This document shows, piece after piece, positions 53,761 to 62,634 of a stretch of 64,000 nt of DNA. Position numbers and translations under genes: made by a program. The stretch's first letter is position 1; each line of letters begins with the position of its first letter. Location: the NCBI GenBank assembly GCA_963745665.1, contig CAVUYE010000002.1:2108001-2172000 (forward strand), read 5' to 3'. The stretch is from Bog-473 sp963745665. GTDB lineage: Bacteria > Actinomycetota > Acidimicrobiia > Acidimicrobiales > RAAP-2. Under the pieces are notes generated by a model. The model was given only the letters and a program-made list of their open reading frames with translations, had not been told where the DNA came from and ran no database searches.

Positions 53761-54621
53761 TCAGGCCCGGGGGTGCGTCTCCCCGTAGACGGCCCGCAGG
53801 CGCTCCTTGCTGACGTGGGTGTACACCTGCGTGGTGGCCAGGCTGGCGTGGCCCAGGAGCTCCTGGACGACCCGCAGATCGGCCCCGCCGTCGAGGAGGT
53901 GCGTGGCGTAGGTGTGCCGCAAGGCGTGCGGATGGGTCGGCGAGGCGGAGCGGCGGTCGAGAATGCGCCGCACGTCCCGGGGGCCGAGCCGCGCGCCACG
54001 GCGGTTCACGAAGGCCGCCTCGGGCGGGCCCTCCATGTCGTCGCGCCCCTCGTCGAACCAGGACCGCAGCGCAGCGACCGCGGCGTCGTGCACCGGCACC
54101 CGCCGCTGCTTCCCGCCCTTGCCTAGCACGGTCACGGTCCGCCCCCGCAGGTCGATGTCGCTGCGGTCGAGGCCGCAGAGCTCGGAGACACGGATCCCGG
54201 CCGCGTACAGCAGCTCCAGGACGGCCAGGTCGCGCCGGTCCACGGGCGTCGCGGCCGGCGCGTCCAGCAGCGCGGTGACCTCGCCGCTCGAGAGCACGCG
54301 GGGCAGGCGCCCCCCACCCGCCGGGGCGCGCAGCGAACGGGCCGGGTCGGAGCCGAGGCGACCCTGCCGGACCAGCCAGGAGAAGTAGCAGCGCAGCGCC
54401 GCCGCTTTGCGAGCGATGGTGGCGCGGGCCAGCTTCCGCGTCCCGAGGGATGCGAGGTACCGCCGCAGGTGCAGGCGGTCGACGCCTTCGGGGCGGTCGA
54501 CGTCGCTGCGCGACATCCAGTCGGCGAAGGCCGTGAGGTCGCTCACGTACGCCGTCCGGGTCGCCGCGGCGCGGCCGCCCAGCCAGGCGGCAAACCCCGG
54601 CAGATCCCAGTCGGCCGACAC
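53761..54621 (-). CDS. xerC: Tyrosine recombinase, XerC type
   Basis: 286-aa site-specific recombinase of the chromosome-dimer resolution type. N-terminal SAM-like core-binding domain (TRTAYVSDLTAFADWM), then the catalytic domain with Arg in AAGIRVSEL, Lys in GKGGKQRRVPV, HxxR in HALRHTYATHLL, His in LGHASLATTQVYTHV and the nucleophile Tyr in that segment. The GTG at 54621 matches the usual XerC length; longer upstream frames are unsupported. Location beside rpsB is the chromosomal position seen in other actinobacteria, arguing against a phage integrase. Confidence 0.93.
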   Translation of the reverse strand: MSADWDLPGFAAWLGGRAAATRTAYVSDLTAFADWMSRSDVDRPEGVDRLHLRRYLASLGTRKLARATIARKAAALRCYFSWLVRQGRLGSDPARSLRAPAGGGRLPRVLSSGEVTALLDAPAATPVDRRDLAVLELLYAAGIRVSELCGLDRSDIDLRGRTVTVLGKGGKQRRVPVHDAAVAALRSWFDEGRDDMEGPPEAAFVNRRGARLGPRDVRRILDRRSASPTHPHALRHTYATHLLDGGADLRVVQELLGHASLATTQVYTHVSKERLRAVYGETHPRA

Positions 54622-54718
54622 GCTGCCAACCGTACCGCCCCCACGCAGGGGTTCCTGGGCACTATCGTCGCTCGAGAACCTTCGGGGGGTCCGGCGGGTT
54701 CGGTGAAATGGAGGACCG

Positions 54719-56377
54719 ATGGTCTCGAGATTTGATCGACGCCAGGTGCTGTTGGGCGGTGCCGCCGCCGCCGGCGTGGCCGGTGCCGGCGCGCTGGGCC
54801 TGGGTTTCGACGACATCGCAGGTGCCACGACCAACGGTCCGGGCCGCAACGGGGTAAGCACCAAGACCCCCAAGCACGGCGGCTCGCTGGTGTTCGGGGT
54901 GGATGCGGAGGAATCGGGCTTCGACCCGACCACAGCCCGCTTCGACGAGGTCGGCGTCATGTACGCCCGGACCGTGTTCGACCCGCTGACCATCATTTTG
55001 CAGAACGGGGATTGGGCGCCCTACCTGGCCTCCTCCGTGGTGCCCAACGCCGCCTACACCTCGTGGACCGTCACGCTGCGGCCCAACCTCTTCTTCCATG
55101 ACGGCACACCGTGCAACGGTGCCGCCCTGCTCACCAACTTCCAGGCCCAGGCCAAGTCGCTGCTCACCGGCATCGTCCTCGGCCCGACCCTGGTCTCCAT
55201 CACCCAGGTCTCCCCGCTGGCCGTGACGATCACCTTCAAGTCCGCGTGGGTCCCGTTCCCCTACTACCTGGCCGGCGGCATCGGCGGCCAGATCGCCTAC
55301 ATGGCGGCGCCCTCCATGCTGGCCAACCCCAACGGGACCACGCACCCGGTCGGCACCGGCCCCTTCGTCTTCCAGGAGTGGATCCCCAACGACCATTTCA
55401 CCGCCACGGCGAACCCGAAGTACTGGCGCAAGGGCATGCCGTACCTGTCGCAGATCACCTTCAAGCCGATCCCCGACGAGTCGGCGCGGGCCGAGGCGCT
55501 CAAGTCGGGCACGATCGACCTTATGATCACCGACACGCCGCAGATCATCAGCCAGTTCCGGGGCAACCAGAGCTACTCGTACATCGACGACAGCACGCAC
55601 GTGGCCGGGGAGCCCGACATGAACTGCGTGCAGCTCAACTGCCTGGCCAAGCCCTTCAGCGACCCCAACGTCCGGCGGGCCGCGGCCATGGCGATCAACC
55701 GGCAGCAGTACGCCAAGGTGATCGACGAAGGCGTCCTCCCGGTCAGCAACGGCCTCTTCGTCCCCGGTTCGCCCTACTACTCGAAGACCCAGTACCCGGC
55801 CTACAACCCGAGCCAGGCGTCCAAACTGGTCTCGACGGCGGCCAAGACGAACGGTGGGCCGATCACGTTCTCCTACGGCTCGACCAACTCGCCGGCGGCC
55901 ATCCGGGCGGCCCAGTACCTGGAGCAGGCCTGGAAGGCGGTGGGCTTCCAGGTCAACACGAACATCGTGCAGCAGAACGACACCATCAACAACGCGCTGG
56001 CCGGGAAGTACCAGGCCCTGGGCTGGCGGCAATTCGGTGCGGTGGACCCCGACCTCAACTACATCTTCTGGAGCACCACCACGGTGAGCTCGGGTTCCCT
56101 GTCCATCAACATGGCCCGCAACGCCGACCCGCAGGTCGAGACGGCGCTCCTGGCCGGTCGCGCCAGCACGGAAAAGGCGGTCCGCGAGCAGGCCTACCAG
56201 ACGGTGAACAAGCGCCTGGCCCTGGACCTCCCCTACCTGTGGACCGACCGGGCCGTCTGGGCCGTCATCGGCGACCCCACGGTGCAGAACTTCAACAACC
56301 CCACCACGCCGCAGGGCCAAGCCGCCTTCGGCATGATCGGTGGCTCTATTTGGCCGACCCAGATCTGGATCAGCTGA
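54719..56377 (+). CDS. Tat-exported solute-binding protein (family 5, oligopeptide type)
   Basis: 552-aa extracytoplasmic binding protein of the SBP_bac_5 family (OppA/DppA-like). The N-terminus has a twin-arginine pattern (DRRQVLLGGAAAAGVAGAGAL). The mature part shows the family pattern FHDGTPCNGAALLTNF, VGTGPFVFQEW and FSDPNVRRAAAMAINRQQYAKVI. The ATG at 54719 is preceded by GGAGG. No permease or ATPase gene adjoins it; instead its stop is 11 bases before an MtrA-like regulator, so it may sense ligands for that system or use a transporter encoded elsewhere. Confidence 0.9.
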   Translation: MVSRFDRRQVLLGGAAAAGVAGAGALGLGFDDIAGATTNGPGRNGVSTKTPKHGGSLVFGVDAEESGFDPTTARFDEVGVMYARTVFDPLTIILQNGDWAPYLASSVVPNAAYTSWTVTLRPNLFFHDGTPCNGAALLTNFQAQAKSLLTGIVLGPTLVSITQVSPLAVTITFKSAWVPFPYYLAGGIGGQIAYMAAPSMLANPNGTTHPVGTGPFVFQEWIPNDHFTATANPKYWRKGMPYLSQITFKPIPDESARAEALKSGTIDLMITDTPQIISQFRGNQSYSYIDDSTHVAGEPDMNCVQLNCLAKPFSDPNVRRAAAMAINRQQYAKVIDEGVLPVSNGLFVPGSPYYSKTQYPAYNPSQASKLVSTAAKTNGGPITFSYGSTNSPAAIRAAQYLEQAWKAVGFQVNTNIVQQNDTINNALAGKYQALGWRQFGAVDPDLNYIFWSTTTVSSGSLSINMARNADPQVETALLAGRASTEKAVREQAYQTVNKRLALDLPYLWTDRAVWAVIGDPTVQNFNNPTTPQGQAAFGMIGGSIWPTQIWIS

Positions 56378-56388
56378 GCTGGAGGCAG

Positions 56389-57072
56389 ATGAGCGGGCGC
56401 ATTCTGGTCGTCGAGGACGATGAGCGCATCCGGTCCTCCATGCGCCTCGCCCTGGAAGGCGAAGGGTACGAGGTAAGGGACGCCGCCAGCGGCGAAGAGG
56501 GTCTCGACATGTTCGCCGAGGCCCCGCCCGACGTCGCGCTGATCGACCTCATGCTGCCCGGCATGGACGGCTTCGAGTGCTGCCGCGCCCTGCGCCGGAG
56601 CAGCGCGGTGCCCATCATCATCGTGACGGCACGGGCCGACACGCACGACGTCGTGGCCGGACTGGAGGCGGGTGCCGACGACTACGTCACCAAGCCGTTC
56701 GTGGCCAAGGAGCTGGCGGCCCGCATCCGCGCCCTGTTGCGCCGGGCGCGGCCGGCGGAGGATGAGCCCGGGGCGCTCACCTTCGGCGACCTGCAGCTGC
56801 TGCCCGAGCAGGGCGTGCTGCGGCGCCTCAACGGCGACGAGGTGCACTGCACCCGCACCGAGTTCCGCCTGCTGTGCGAACTGGCGGCCAGCCCCAACAA
56901 GGTCCTCAGCCGCGAGCAACTGCTCGATCGTGTCTGGGGGTACGACTACTTCGGCGACGGGCGCCTGGTCGACGTCCACATCCGGCGCTTGCGCACCAAG
57001 GTCGAGGTGGACCCCGCGGTGCCCCAGCACATACTCACCGTGAGGGGCATGGGCTACAAGCTGGTGCCCTGA
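56389..57072 (+). CDS. MtrA-like response regulator (OmpR family)
   Basis: 227 aa. The receiver has the acidic pair (VVEDDERI), phospho-acceptor Asp53 (ALIDLMLPGMDGF), VTARADTHDVVAGLEAGADDYVTKPF; the winged helix has WGYDYFGDGRLVDVHIRRLRTKVEVDP and ends LTVRGMGYKLVP. These closely match MtrA of mycobacteria, and the kinase-lipoprotein order that follows supports orthology to the mtrAB-lpqB locus, which controls cell-envelope and division genes. GGAGG lies three bases before the ATG, a tight spacing. Confidence 0.92.
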   Translation: MSGRILVVEDDERIRSSMRLALEGEGYEVRDAASGEEGLDMFAEAPPDVALIDLMLPGMDGFECCRALRRSSAVPIIIVTARADTHDVVAGLEAGADDYVTKPFVAKELAARIRALLRRARPAEDEPGALTFGDLQLLPEQGVLRRLNGDEVHCTRTEFRLLCELAASPNKVLSREQLLDRVWGYDYFGDGRLVDVHIRRLRTKVEVDPAVPQHILTVRGMGYKLVP

Positions 57073-57073
57073 C

Positions 57074-58516
57074 GTGAAGCTGGGCATCGGCGCCCGCATC
57101 ACGGCCGTGTTCGGGCTGGGGGCGCTGATCCTCTCCATCCTCATGGGTGGGCTCTCGTACTTCACCGTGCGCCACTTCCTGCTGGCGGGCCGGGAATCGG
57201 CGGCGCAGCACCAGACCTTCACCAACGCCGTCCTCGTGCGCAACGCATTGGAGCAGGGGACCACGGCGTACCCGTTCCTCCTGAGCAACATCGATGCGGG
57301 GACCGACGCGCACTCCGTGCTCTATCTCGGCTCCAAGACGTACGACTCGTCCCTGACGGTGACCGCGGCATCGATCCCGGGCCAGCTGCGCACCGTCGTC
57401 CTCGACGGGACGGCGGCCACCCAGACCTACCGCAGCCCGCAGGGAGCGTCCGAGATCCTGGTCGGCGTCCCCGTCCCCTCCGTGCACGCCTTCTACTTCG
57501 ACGTGTTCGACCTCTCCGACCTCGACCACACGCTGCGGGTGCTCGCCCTAGCCCTCTTCGTCGCGGGCGGCATCACCACAATTCTGGGGATTGCCCTCGG
57601 CCGCTTCGCCAGCACGCGGTCCCTGCGGCCCTTGGCCGACGTGTCACGGGCGGCCGGCGCCATCGCCGGCGGGGACCTCGACACCAGGCTCGACGCGGAG
57701 GCGGCCGATCCCGACCTCGAGGGCTTCACGCTTTCTTTCAACGCCATGGTCGACCAGCTCCAGGAGCGCATCGAGCGCGAGGCACGCTTCAACTCGGACG
57801 TGAGCCACGAGCTCCGCTCCCCCCTCACCACCCTGGCCGCCTCCGTCGAGGTGCTCGAGGCCGACCGCGACGACCTGCCCTTGCGCTCGCAACGGGCCCT
57901 CCAGCTGCTCAGCGACGACCTCCGGCGCTTCCAGCGCATGGTGGCCGACCTCCTCGAGATGTCGCGGGCCGATGCCGGCTCGGTGGACGTCTTCTTCGAG
58001 GAGGTGCGCGTCGCCGAGCTGGTGCCGCGGGCCGTCGAGGCCGGGTTCGCCCACATGGACGGCCACGACAACACCGCGCCTCCCGCGGTGCGGATCGACC
58101 CCGCCGTGCAGTCGTGGCGTGTCGGCGTGGACAAGCGCCGATTCGAGCGGGTGATGGTCAACCTGCTCGAGAACGCGGACCACTACGGGGGCGGCGCCAC
58201 CACGGTCGGGGTCGGAGCCGGCTCCGATGACGGCGCGCTGGTGGAGGTCACCGTCGACGACGCCGGCCCGGGCATCAACCCGCTGGAGCGCACCAAGGTG
58301 TTCGACCGCTTCTACCGTGGCCCGGAATCGGGCCGGCGAGGCACGGGGACAGGGACGGGGTTGGGGCTGGCCCTCGTGGCCGAGCACATGCGGGTGATGC
58401 GCGGCGCGGTGCGTGTCGAATCCTCTCCCGAAGGGGGTGCCCGTTTCGTCCTGACGCTGCCGGCGCTCGTGCAGGACGACCCCGATGGCGAGGGCAACGG
58501 CGAGGGCCAGGAGTGA
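57074..58516 (+). CDS. MtrB-like sensor histidine kinase
   Basis: 480 aa, two membrane helices flanking an extracytoplasmic domain of about 130 residues, then HAMP (SLRPLADVSRAAGAIAGGDLDTRL), HisKA with SHELRSPLTTL (His245), N box (LLENADHYGGG) and G boxes (DDAGPGI, GTGLGLALVAEH). The HAMP and HisKA sequences resemble MtrB, which senses the cell wall and division. It starts one base after the regulator stop (GTG 57074) and overlaps the lipoprotein gene (GTGA). Confidence 0.92.
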   Translation: MKLGIGARITAVFGLGALILSILMGGLSYFTVRHFLLAGRESAAQHQTFTNAVLVRNALEQGTTAYPFLLSNIDAGTDAHSVLYLGSKTYDSSLTVTAASIPGQLRTVVLDGTAATQTYRSPQGASEILVGVPVPSVHAFYFDVFDLSDLDHTLRVLALALFVAGGITTILGIALGRFASTRSLRPLADVSRAAGAIAGGDLDTRLDAEAADPDLEGFTLSFNAMVDQLQERIEREARFNSDVSHELRSPLTTLAASVEVLEADRDDLPLRSQRALQLLSDDLRRFQRMVADLLEMSRADAGSVDVFFEEVRVAELVPRAVEAGFAHMDGHDNTAPPAVRIDPAVQSWRVGVDKRRFERVMVNLLENADHYGGGATTVGVGAGSDDGALVEVTVDDAGPGINPLERTKVFDRFYRGPESGRRGTGTGTGLGLALVAEHMRVMRGAVRVESSPEGGARFVLTLPALVQDDPDGEGNGEGQE

Positions 58517-59094
58517 GGCACCGGCTCGCTGTCGTCGCGCTGGCGGCTCTCGCCGTGGTGGCGACGGGCTGTGCAATTCCGACCCAGAGCGCGCCGAGCA
58601 CGATGCCCCCCTCGAAGGTGCCGTTCGACCTCCTCAACCCGCACGCGCCCACCACCACCACGACCACGCAGCCGAAGCCGTCGTCCTATGTATCGGTGCA
58701 GGTCTTCTTCCTCAACTCGACGAGCGCGCTGACGGCAGTCCAGCGCTTCGTGGCGGCACCGGCACCGTTGAACGCCGTCCTCGGCGCCCTCCTGGACGGG
58801 CCCAGCAGCCATGACCCTCAGGGGACCTCCACGGCCATCCCGAGCAACGTGAAAGTGATCTCGGCGAAAACGCAGGCGGGCATCGTGACCGTGAACATGA
58901 ACGCCGCCTTCCTCGCGATCACTGGGAACAGTATCGAGCAGGCGGTGGCCCAGATTGTGGCCACGGTCGCCATCGACGAAGGGAACAACCCGGGCGTGCT
59001 CTTCGAGATCGACGGGGAGCGCACCAGCGTCCCGATCGCCAACGGCTCGCAATCGCAGCTGAACGCGCCCGTCTACCTGATCGAATTCCTCTGA
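58513..59094 (+). CDS. GerMN-domain lipoprotein, LpqB-like
   Basis: 193 aa. Signal peptide with lipobox VVATGC (Cys20), then a Pro/Thr-rich spacer with TTTTTT, and a GerMN domain (VQVFFLNSTSALTAVQRFV, IVTVNMNAAFLAI, AQIVATVAIDE). It corresponds to the N-terminal part of LpqB, the lipoprotein that modulates MtrB; the beta-propeller part of full LpqB is absent, so this is a short version. The GTG at 58513 overlaps the kinase stop. Confidence 0.85.
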   Translation: MRHRLAVVALAALAVVATGCAIPTQSAPSTMPPSKVPFDLLNPHAPTTTTTTQPKPSSYVSVQVFFLNSTSALTAVQRFVAAPAPLNAVLGALLDGPSSHDPQGTSTAIPSNVKVISAKTQAGIVTVNMNAAFLAITGNSIEQAVAQIVATVAIDEGNNPGVLFEIDGERTSVPIANGSQSQLNAPVYLIEFL

Positions 59095-59131
59095 CGTGGC
59101 CGCCCGGCCGGGCAACCACCGACAGCGGTGC

Positions 59132-59503
59132 TCAACCGGCGTCCTCTACCGGGCCACGCCACGCCACCCGCGGCGCTCCCGACCACAGGTGCTCGAGGTC
59201 GTAATAGTCGCGCGTCTCCTGCAGGAAGACGTGCGCGATGAAGTCGCCGTAGTCCATCAGCACCCAGGTGGCATCCTGCAGTCCCTCGACACGGACGGGC
59301 GTGATGTCGTGGGACTCCTTGATCCCGCGCTCGATCTCCTCGACCAGGGTTCGCACGTGGCGGGTGTTCTGCGCGCTGGTGATGACGAAGGCGTCGACCA
59401 CCCCGAAGAGCTCGGCCATCGCGAGCACCACCGTGTCGCGCCCCAACTTGGCGTCAGCCGACTCGGCCGCGGTGGTCACGGCCGGAGGCATCTGGACCTG
59501 CAT
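59132..59503 (-). CDS. rsfS: Ribosomal silencing factor RsfS
   Basis: Binds L14 to block subunit joining under starvation, 123 aa from the ATG at 59503. Family pattern: KLGRDTVVLAMAELFGVVDAFVITSAQNTRHVRTLVEEIE and the signature WVLMDYGDFIAHVFLQETRDYYDLEHLW. A GTG two codons upstream (59509) is an alternative start. It lies downstream of nadD and a small membrane-protein gene, the standard nadD-rsfS neighbourhood. Confidence 0.92.
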   Translation of the reverse strand: MQVQMPPAVTTAAESADAKLGRDTVVLAMAELFGVVDAFVITSAQNTRHVRTLVEEIERGIKESHDITPVRVEGLQDATWVLMDYGDFIAHVFLQETRDYYDLEHLWSGAPRVAWRGPVEDAG

Positions 59504-59517
59504 GTCCACGCCTGGCG

Positions 59518-59721
59518 TCAATGCAGCAACTCCAGGATCCCGACCGTCCCGGCGAAGGAGACCGCAAGGATCGAACCGCCGACGGAGGCCCAGCGCCGGC
59601 GCGAGCGGCGCGCAAGCTTCCGCTCGGCCCGGCGGTCGGCCCGGCGAGGCAGCTGGGCGGGGAGCGCGCCCACGCGCGGGCTTTCCGACAACTCCGTCCA
59701 CCCGGCCGGCATGGCGCTCAT
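59518..59721 (-). CDS. Small basic membrane protein between nadD and rsfS
   Basis: 67 aa: a polar N-terminus, an Arg-rich stretch (RRADRRAERKLARRSRRR) and one C-terminal membrane helix (GGSILAVSFAGTVGILEL). The ATG at 59721 directly abuts the nadD stop (TGAATG), and the gene ends 14 bases before rsfS, which supports coupled expression. No family recognised. In many actinobacteria a LytR-CpsA-Psr protein occupies this place; this could be a reduced remnant of a membrane anchor or a separate small protein. Confidence 0.6.
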   Translation of the reverse strand: MSAMPAGWTELSESPRVGALPAQLPRRADRRAERKLARRSRRRWASVGGSILAVSFAGTVGILELLH

Positions 59722-60327
59722 TCAAGGCACAGCGTACAGAGCGCGGCGAAGAATGCAACGGATCACCGGCTCGGGGACCATGCCCTCAACCGGGCGGCCC
59801 TCCGCCAGGAGCTCACGGACCTGCGAGCTCGAGACGGGCACCTGGGGACCGCTGACCCATTCGGCCCGCCAGCCTGGGGGAACGTCCGGGACGGGACCCG
59901 TCGGCCGGGACACGATCGCCAGGGTGGCCAGGCGCCGCAGGTCTTCGGCGCGGTGCCAGGTGCCGAGCTCGGGCACCAGGTCGGCCCCGATCACGAGGTA
60001 CAGCTCCACGGGACCGTCGACCGCGGCCAGGATCTCCTCCGCCGTGTCCACCGAGTAGCTGGGACCACCCCGCTCGATCTCGAGGCGGCTTGCCTCCGCC
60101 CCCGGGATCTCCCGGGCCAGGACCTCGGTCAGCGCGTAACGGTCCTCGGCCGGCGAGACCACCCGCTCGCCCGACTTCTGCCAGGGGTCGTTGGCCACCA
60201 CCAACAGCAGGCGGTCCAGCCCGAGCTGCTCGCTGACCGCACGCGCCGCGGCGACGTGCCCGGCATGCGGCGGGTCGAAGGTGCCGCCGAAGATCCCGAT
60301 GCGGGCCGGGGCCTCAGGTGCCGGCAA
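59722..60327 (-). CDS. nadD: Nicotinate-nucleotide adenylyltransferase
   Basis: NAD synthesis enzyme joining nicotinate mononucleotide and ATP, 201 aa. Signatures: IGIFGGTFDPPHAGH, NDPWQKSG, GADLVPELGTWHRAEDL, and the C-terminal ISSTxVR-like VSSSQVRELL. The TTG at 60327 overlaps the LLM oxidoreductase gene by 14 nt. Confidence 0.95.
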   Translation of the reverse strand: MPAPEAPARIGIFGGTFDPPHAGHVAAARAVSEQLGLDRLLLVVANDPWQKSGERVVSPAEDRYALTEVLAREIPGAEASRLEIERGGPSYSVDTAEEILAAVDGPVELYLVIGADLVPELGTWHRAEDLRRLATLAIVSRPTGPVPDVPPGWRAEWVSGPQVPVSSSQVRELLAEGRPVEGMVPEPVIRCILRRALYAVP

Positions 60328-61243
60328 GTTCGGCGATCACCGGCGCCAGCGCTTCCATCTCCGCCTCGTGCACGACGATGTAGCTGAAGCCCAGCTCCTC
60401 GCGACGCGTCCGCAACTGCTCCGCGATCTCCCCGACCGTGCCGATCAGCGCCAGCGGCGCGGCGCGGAGTTGCTCGGGCGTCAGGTCGAACAGCGGCGCC
60501 AGCGAGGCGACCACCTCCGCGGCGTGCGGGACCACCTGCACCGCCACGGTCCAGCACTGCAGCTCGAGATCGCCGGCGCGCTCCCCGGCCGCCTCCCTGG
60601 CCCAGCGCACCCGGTCGGCGTACTTCTCGACGACGGATTCGGCCGCGACTTCCGGGCCGACGTAGCCGGCCTGCAGGCTCGGCACGATGCTCACGACGTC
60701 GGCGAACTCCCCGGCCAACGTCAGCACCCGCCGGCTCCCGCCACCGATCACCAGCGGCGGGCCGCCGGGGGTCGTCGGGACCGGCGTCCCAGGGGCGTCG
60801 GTGACCTGGTAGTACTCGCCCGAGAAAGTGGCACTCCCGTCACGCCACAGGGCACGCATGATGGCGAGGCTCTCGGCCAGGCGGGCGACGCGCACCGACG
60901 GCGCGTCCATCGGGATACCGGATCGCTGGTAATCGATCGTCATCCAGCCGGCACCGAGGCCGAACTCGAAACGGCCGCCAGTCACGATGTCGAGCGTGGC
61001 GGCCTCCATGGCCAGCACCACCGGGTGCCGGAAGTCGTTGTCGAGGACGAGCGTGCCGACCCGCAGCGTCGTCGTGGCCTCCGCCGCCACCGTGGCGGCG
61101 ATCATGGGGGCCCATTGATCGTCGAGGTGGTCCGGCACGTAGAGGGTCGAGTACCCCAGATCCTCCGCCTTCCGCGCCAGGTCACGCCACGCAGCGGGGG
61201 ATGCCGCGTTCGAGGCCTGGAGGGCAAAGCGAAAGGCGGCCAT
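60314..61243 (-). CDS. LLM-class oxidoreductase, probably F420-dependent
   Basis: 309-aa luciferase-like enzyme: RKAEDLGYSTLYVPDHLDDQWAP, TTLRVGTLVLDNDFRHPVVLAMEAATLDIVTGGRFEFGLGAGW, and GGGSRRVLTLAGEFADVVSIV. It matches the TIGR03621-like actinobacterial family in layout, generally F420-linked; the cofactor is inferred. It is not a close copy of the other LLM protein in this window. Divergent from aroAII with 32 bp between the starts. Confidence 0.87.
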   Translation of the reverse strand: MAAFRFALQASNAASPAAWRDLARKAEDLGYSTLYVPDHLDDQWAPMIAATVAAEATTTLRVGTLVLDNDFRHPVVLAMEAATLDIVTGGRFEFGLGAGWMTIDYQRSGIPMDAPSVRVARLAESLAIMRALWRDGSATFSGEYYQVTDAPGTPVPTTPGGPPLVIGGGSRRVLTLAGEFADVVSIVPSLQAGYVGPEVAAESVVEKYADRVRWAREAAGERAGDLELQCWTVAVQVVPHAAEVVASLAPLFDLTPEQLRAAPLALIGTVGEIAEQLRTRREELGFSYIVVHEAEMEALAPVIAELAGT

Positions 61244-61263
61244 GGCGGGCGATCCTACGGCGT

Positions 61264-61269
61264 TAACCT
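61264..61269 (+). promoter_or_regulatory. -10-like TAACCT upstream of aroAII
   Basis: TAACCT ends six bases before the GTG at 61276 in a 32-bp intergenic gap. With no Shine-Dalgarno in between, a leaderless start is likely. No -35 match. Confidence 0.35.
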
Positions 61270-61275
61270 GGTCCG

Positions 61276-62634
61276 GTGACGAGCCCCGCTGCGACCTCCT
61301 CGTGGAGCCCCGCGTCCTGGCGCAAGTTCCCTGCTGCCCAGCAGCCGGAGTGGCCCGACGCGGACGCGCTCAAGAAGGCGGAGTCCCGGCTGGCGACGGT
61401 CCCGCCACTCGTCTTCGCCGGCGAGGCGCGCTACCTGACGGCGCAGCTGGCCCAGGTGGCCAACGGAGACGCCTTCCTGCTGCAGGCGGGAGACTGCGCG
61501 GAGTCCTTCGCCGAGTTCACCGCGGACGGCATACGGGACAAGCTCAAGATCATTCTGCAGATGGCGGTGGCGCTGACCTACGCCGCCGGCGTGCCGGTGG
61601 TGAAGGTCGGGCGCATCGCCGGGCAATTCGCCAAGCCGCGCTCGGCGGGCACCGAGCGGATCGGCGAGGTGGAGCTGCCGTCATTCCGGGGCCACATGGT
61701 CAACGACGAGGCCTTCGAGGTCGAGGCGCGCCGGCCCGACCCAGCGCGCCTGGTGGCCGCCTACCAGCAGTCGGCCTCGACCCTCAACCTGCTGCGGGCC
61801 TTCACCAAGGGTGGGTTCGCCGACCTGTCCCAGGTGCACCTGTGGAACCAGCAGTTCGTGGCCTCGTCGAGCGAGGGCCAGCGCTACGAGCGCATTGCGG
61901 CGGAGATCGACCGTGCCCTGCGCTTCATGGCCGCCTGCGGCATCGACCTCGGCGCCGAGGAGGGTCTGCACCAGGTCGACTTCTTCACGAGCCACGAGGC
62001 GCTGATCCTTCCCTACGAGGAATGCCTGACACGCGTCGACTCGCTCACCGGCGACTGGTACGACTGCTCGGCCCACATGGTCTGGGTCGGCGACCGCACG
62101 CGCCAACTCGACGGGGCCCATCTGGAGTTCGCGGCCGGCATCAACAACCCCGTGGGCGTGAAGGTGGGACCGCACTGCAGCCCCGGAGAGGTCGTGGCGC
62201 TGTGCGAGCGTCTGAACCCGGACCGCATCCCCGGACGGCTCACTCTCATCACCCGGCTCGGCTCCGAGCGGGTCACCGAACTCCTCCCCGCCATGGTGCG
62301 GGCGGTCGAGGCGGAGGGACATGCCGTCGTGTGGAACTGCGATCCCATGCACGGGAACACCTTCACCAGCGAGGGGGGCCGCAAGACGCGGCGCTTCGAC
62401 GACATCCTCTCCGAGCTGCGCTCCTTCTTCGACGTGCACCGCGACGAGGGGACCTGGCCCGGCGGGCTGCACATCGAGCTGACGGGGGACGACGTCACTG
62501 AGTGCCTCGGTGGCGCCGAGGAGATCTTCGAGGTGGACCTCGATGCCCGCTACACCACGACCTGCGACCCCAGGCTGAACGCCCGCCAATCGCTCGACCT
62601 GGCTTTCCGCGTGGCGGAATTCCTCAGAAGTTGA
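61276..62634 (+). CDS. 3-deoxy-7-phosphoheptulonate synthase, class II
   Basis: First enzyme of the shikimate pathway, 452 aa, plant/mycobacterial type II (AroAII). Signatures: PPLVFAGEARYLTAQLAQVANGDAFLLQAGDCAESF, KVGRIAGQFAKPRS, FTSHEALILPYEE, SAHMVWVGDRTRQLDGAH, GIRNP-like FAAGINNPVGVKVGP, and VWNCDPMHGNT. All metal and phosphate-binding motifs appear present. GTG start at 61276. The next gene overlaps its stop (TTGA). Confidence 0.95.
   Translation: MTSPAATSSWSPASWRKFPAAQQPEWPDADALKKAESRLATVPPLVFAGEARYLTAQLAQVANGDAFLLQAGDCAESFAEFTADGIRDKLKIILQMAVALTYAAGVPVVKVGRIAGQFAKPRSAGTERIGEVELPSFRGHMVNDEAFEVEARRPDPARLVAAYQQSASTLNLLRAFTKGGFADLSQVHLWNQQFVASSSEGQRYERIAAEIDRALRFMAACGIDLGAEEGLHQVDFFTSHEALILPYEECLTRVDSLTGDWYDCSAHMVWVGDRTRQLDGAHLEFAAGINNPVGVKVGPHCSPGEVVALCERLNPDRIPGRLTLITRLGSERVTELLPAMVRAVEAEGHAVVWNCDPMHGNTFTSEGGRKTRRFDDILSELRSFFDVHRDEGTWPGGLHIELTGDDVTECLGGAEEIFEVDLDARYTTTCDPRLNARQSLDLAFRVAEFLRS

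Noticed and set aside
53761..54621. Phage or integron integrase
   Set aside because: Length, motifs and the xerC-rpsB neighbourhood fit the housekeeping XerC recombinase; no phage genes or attachment-site duplications are nearby.
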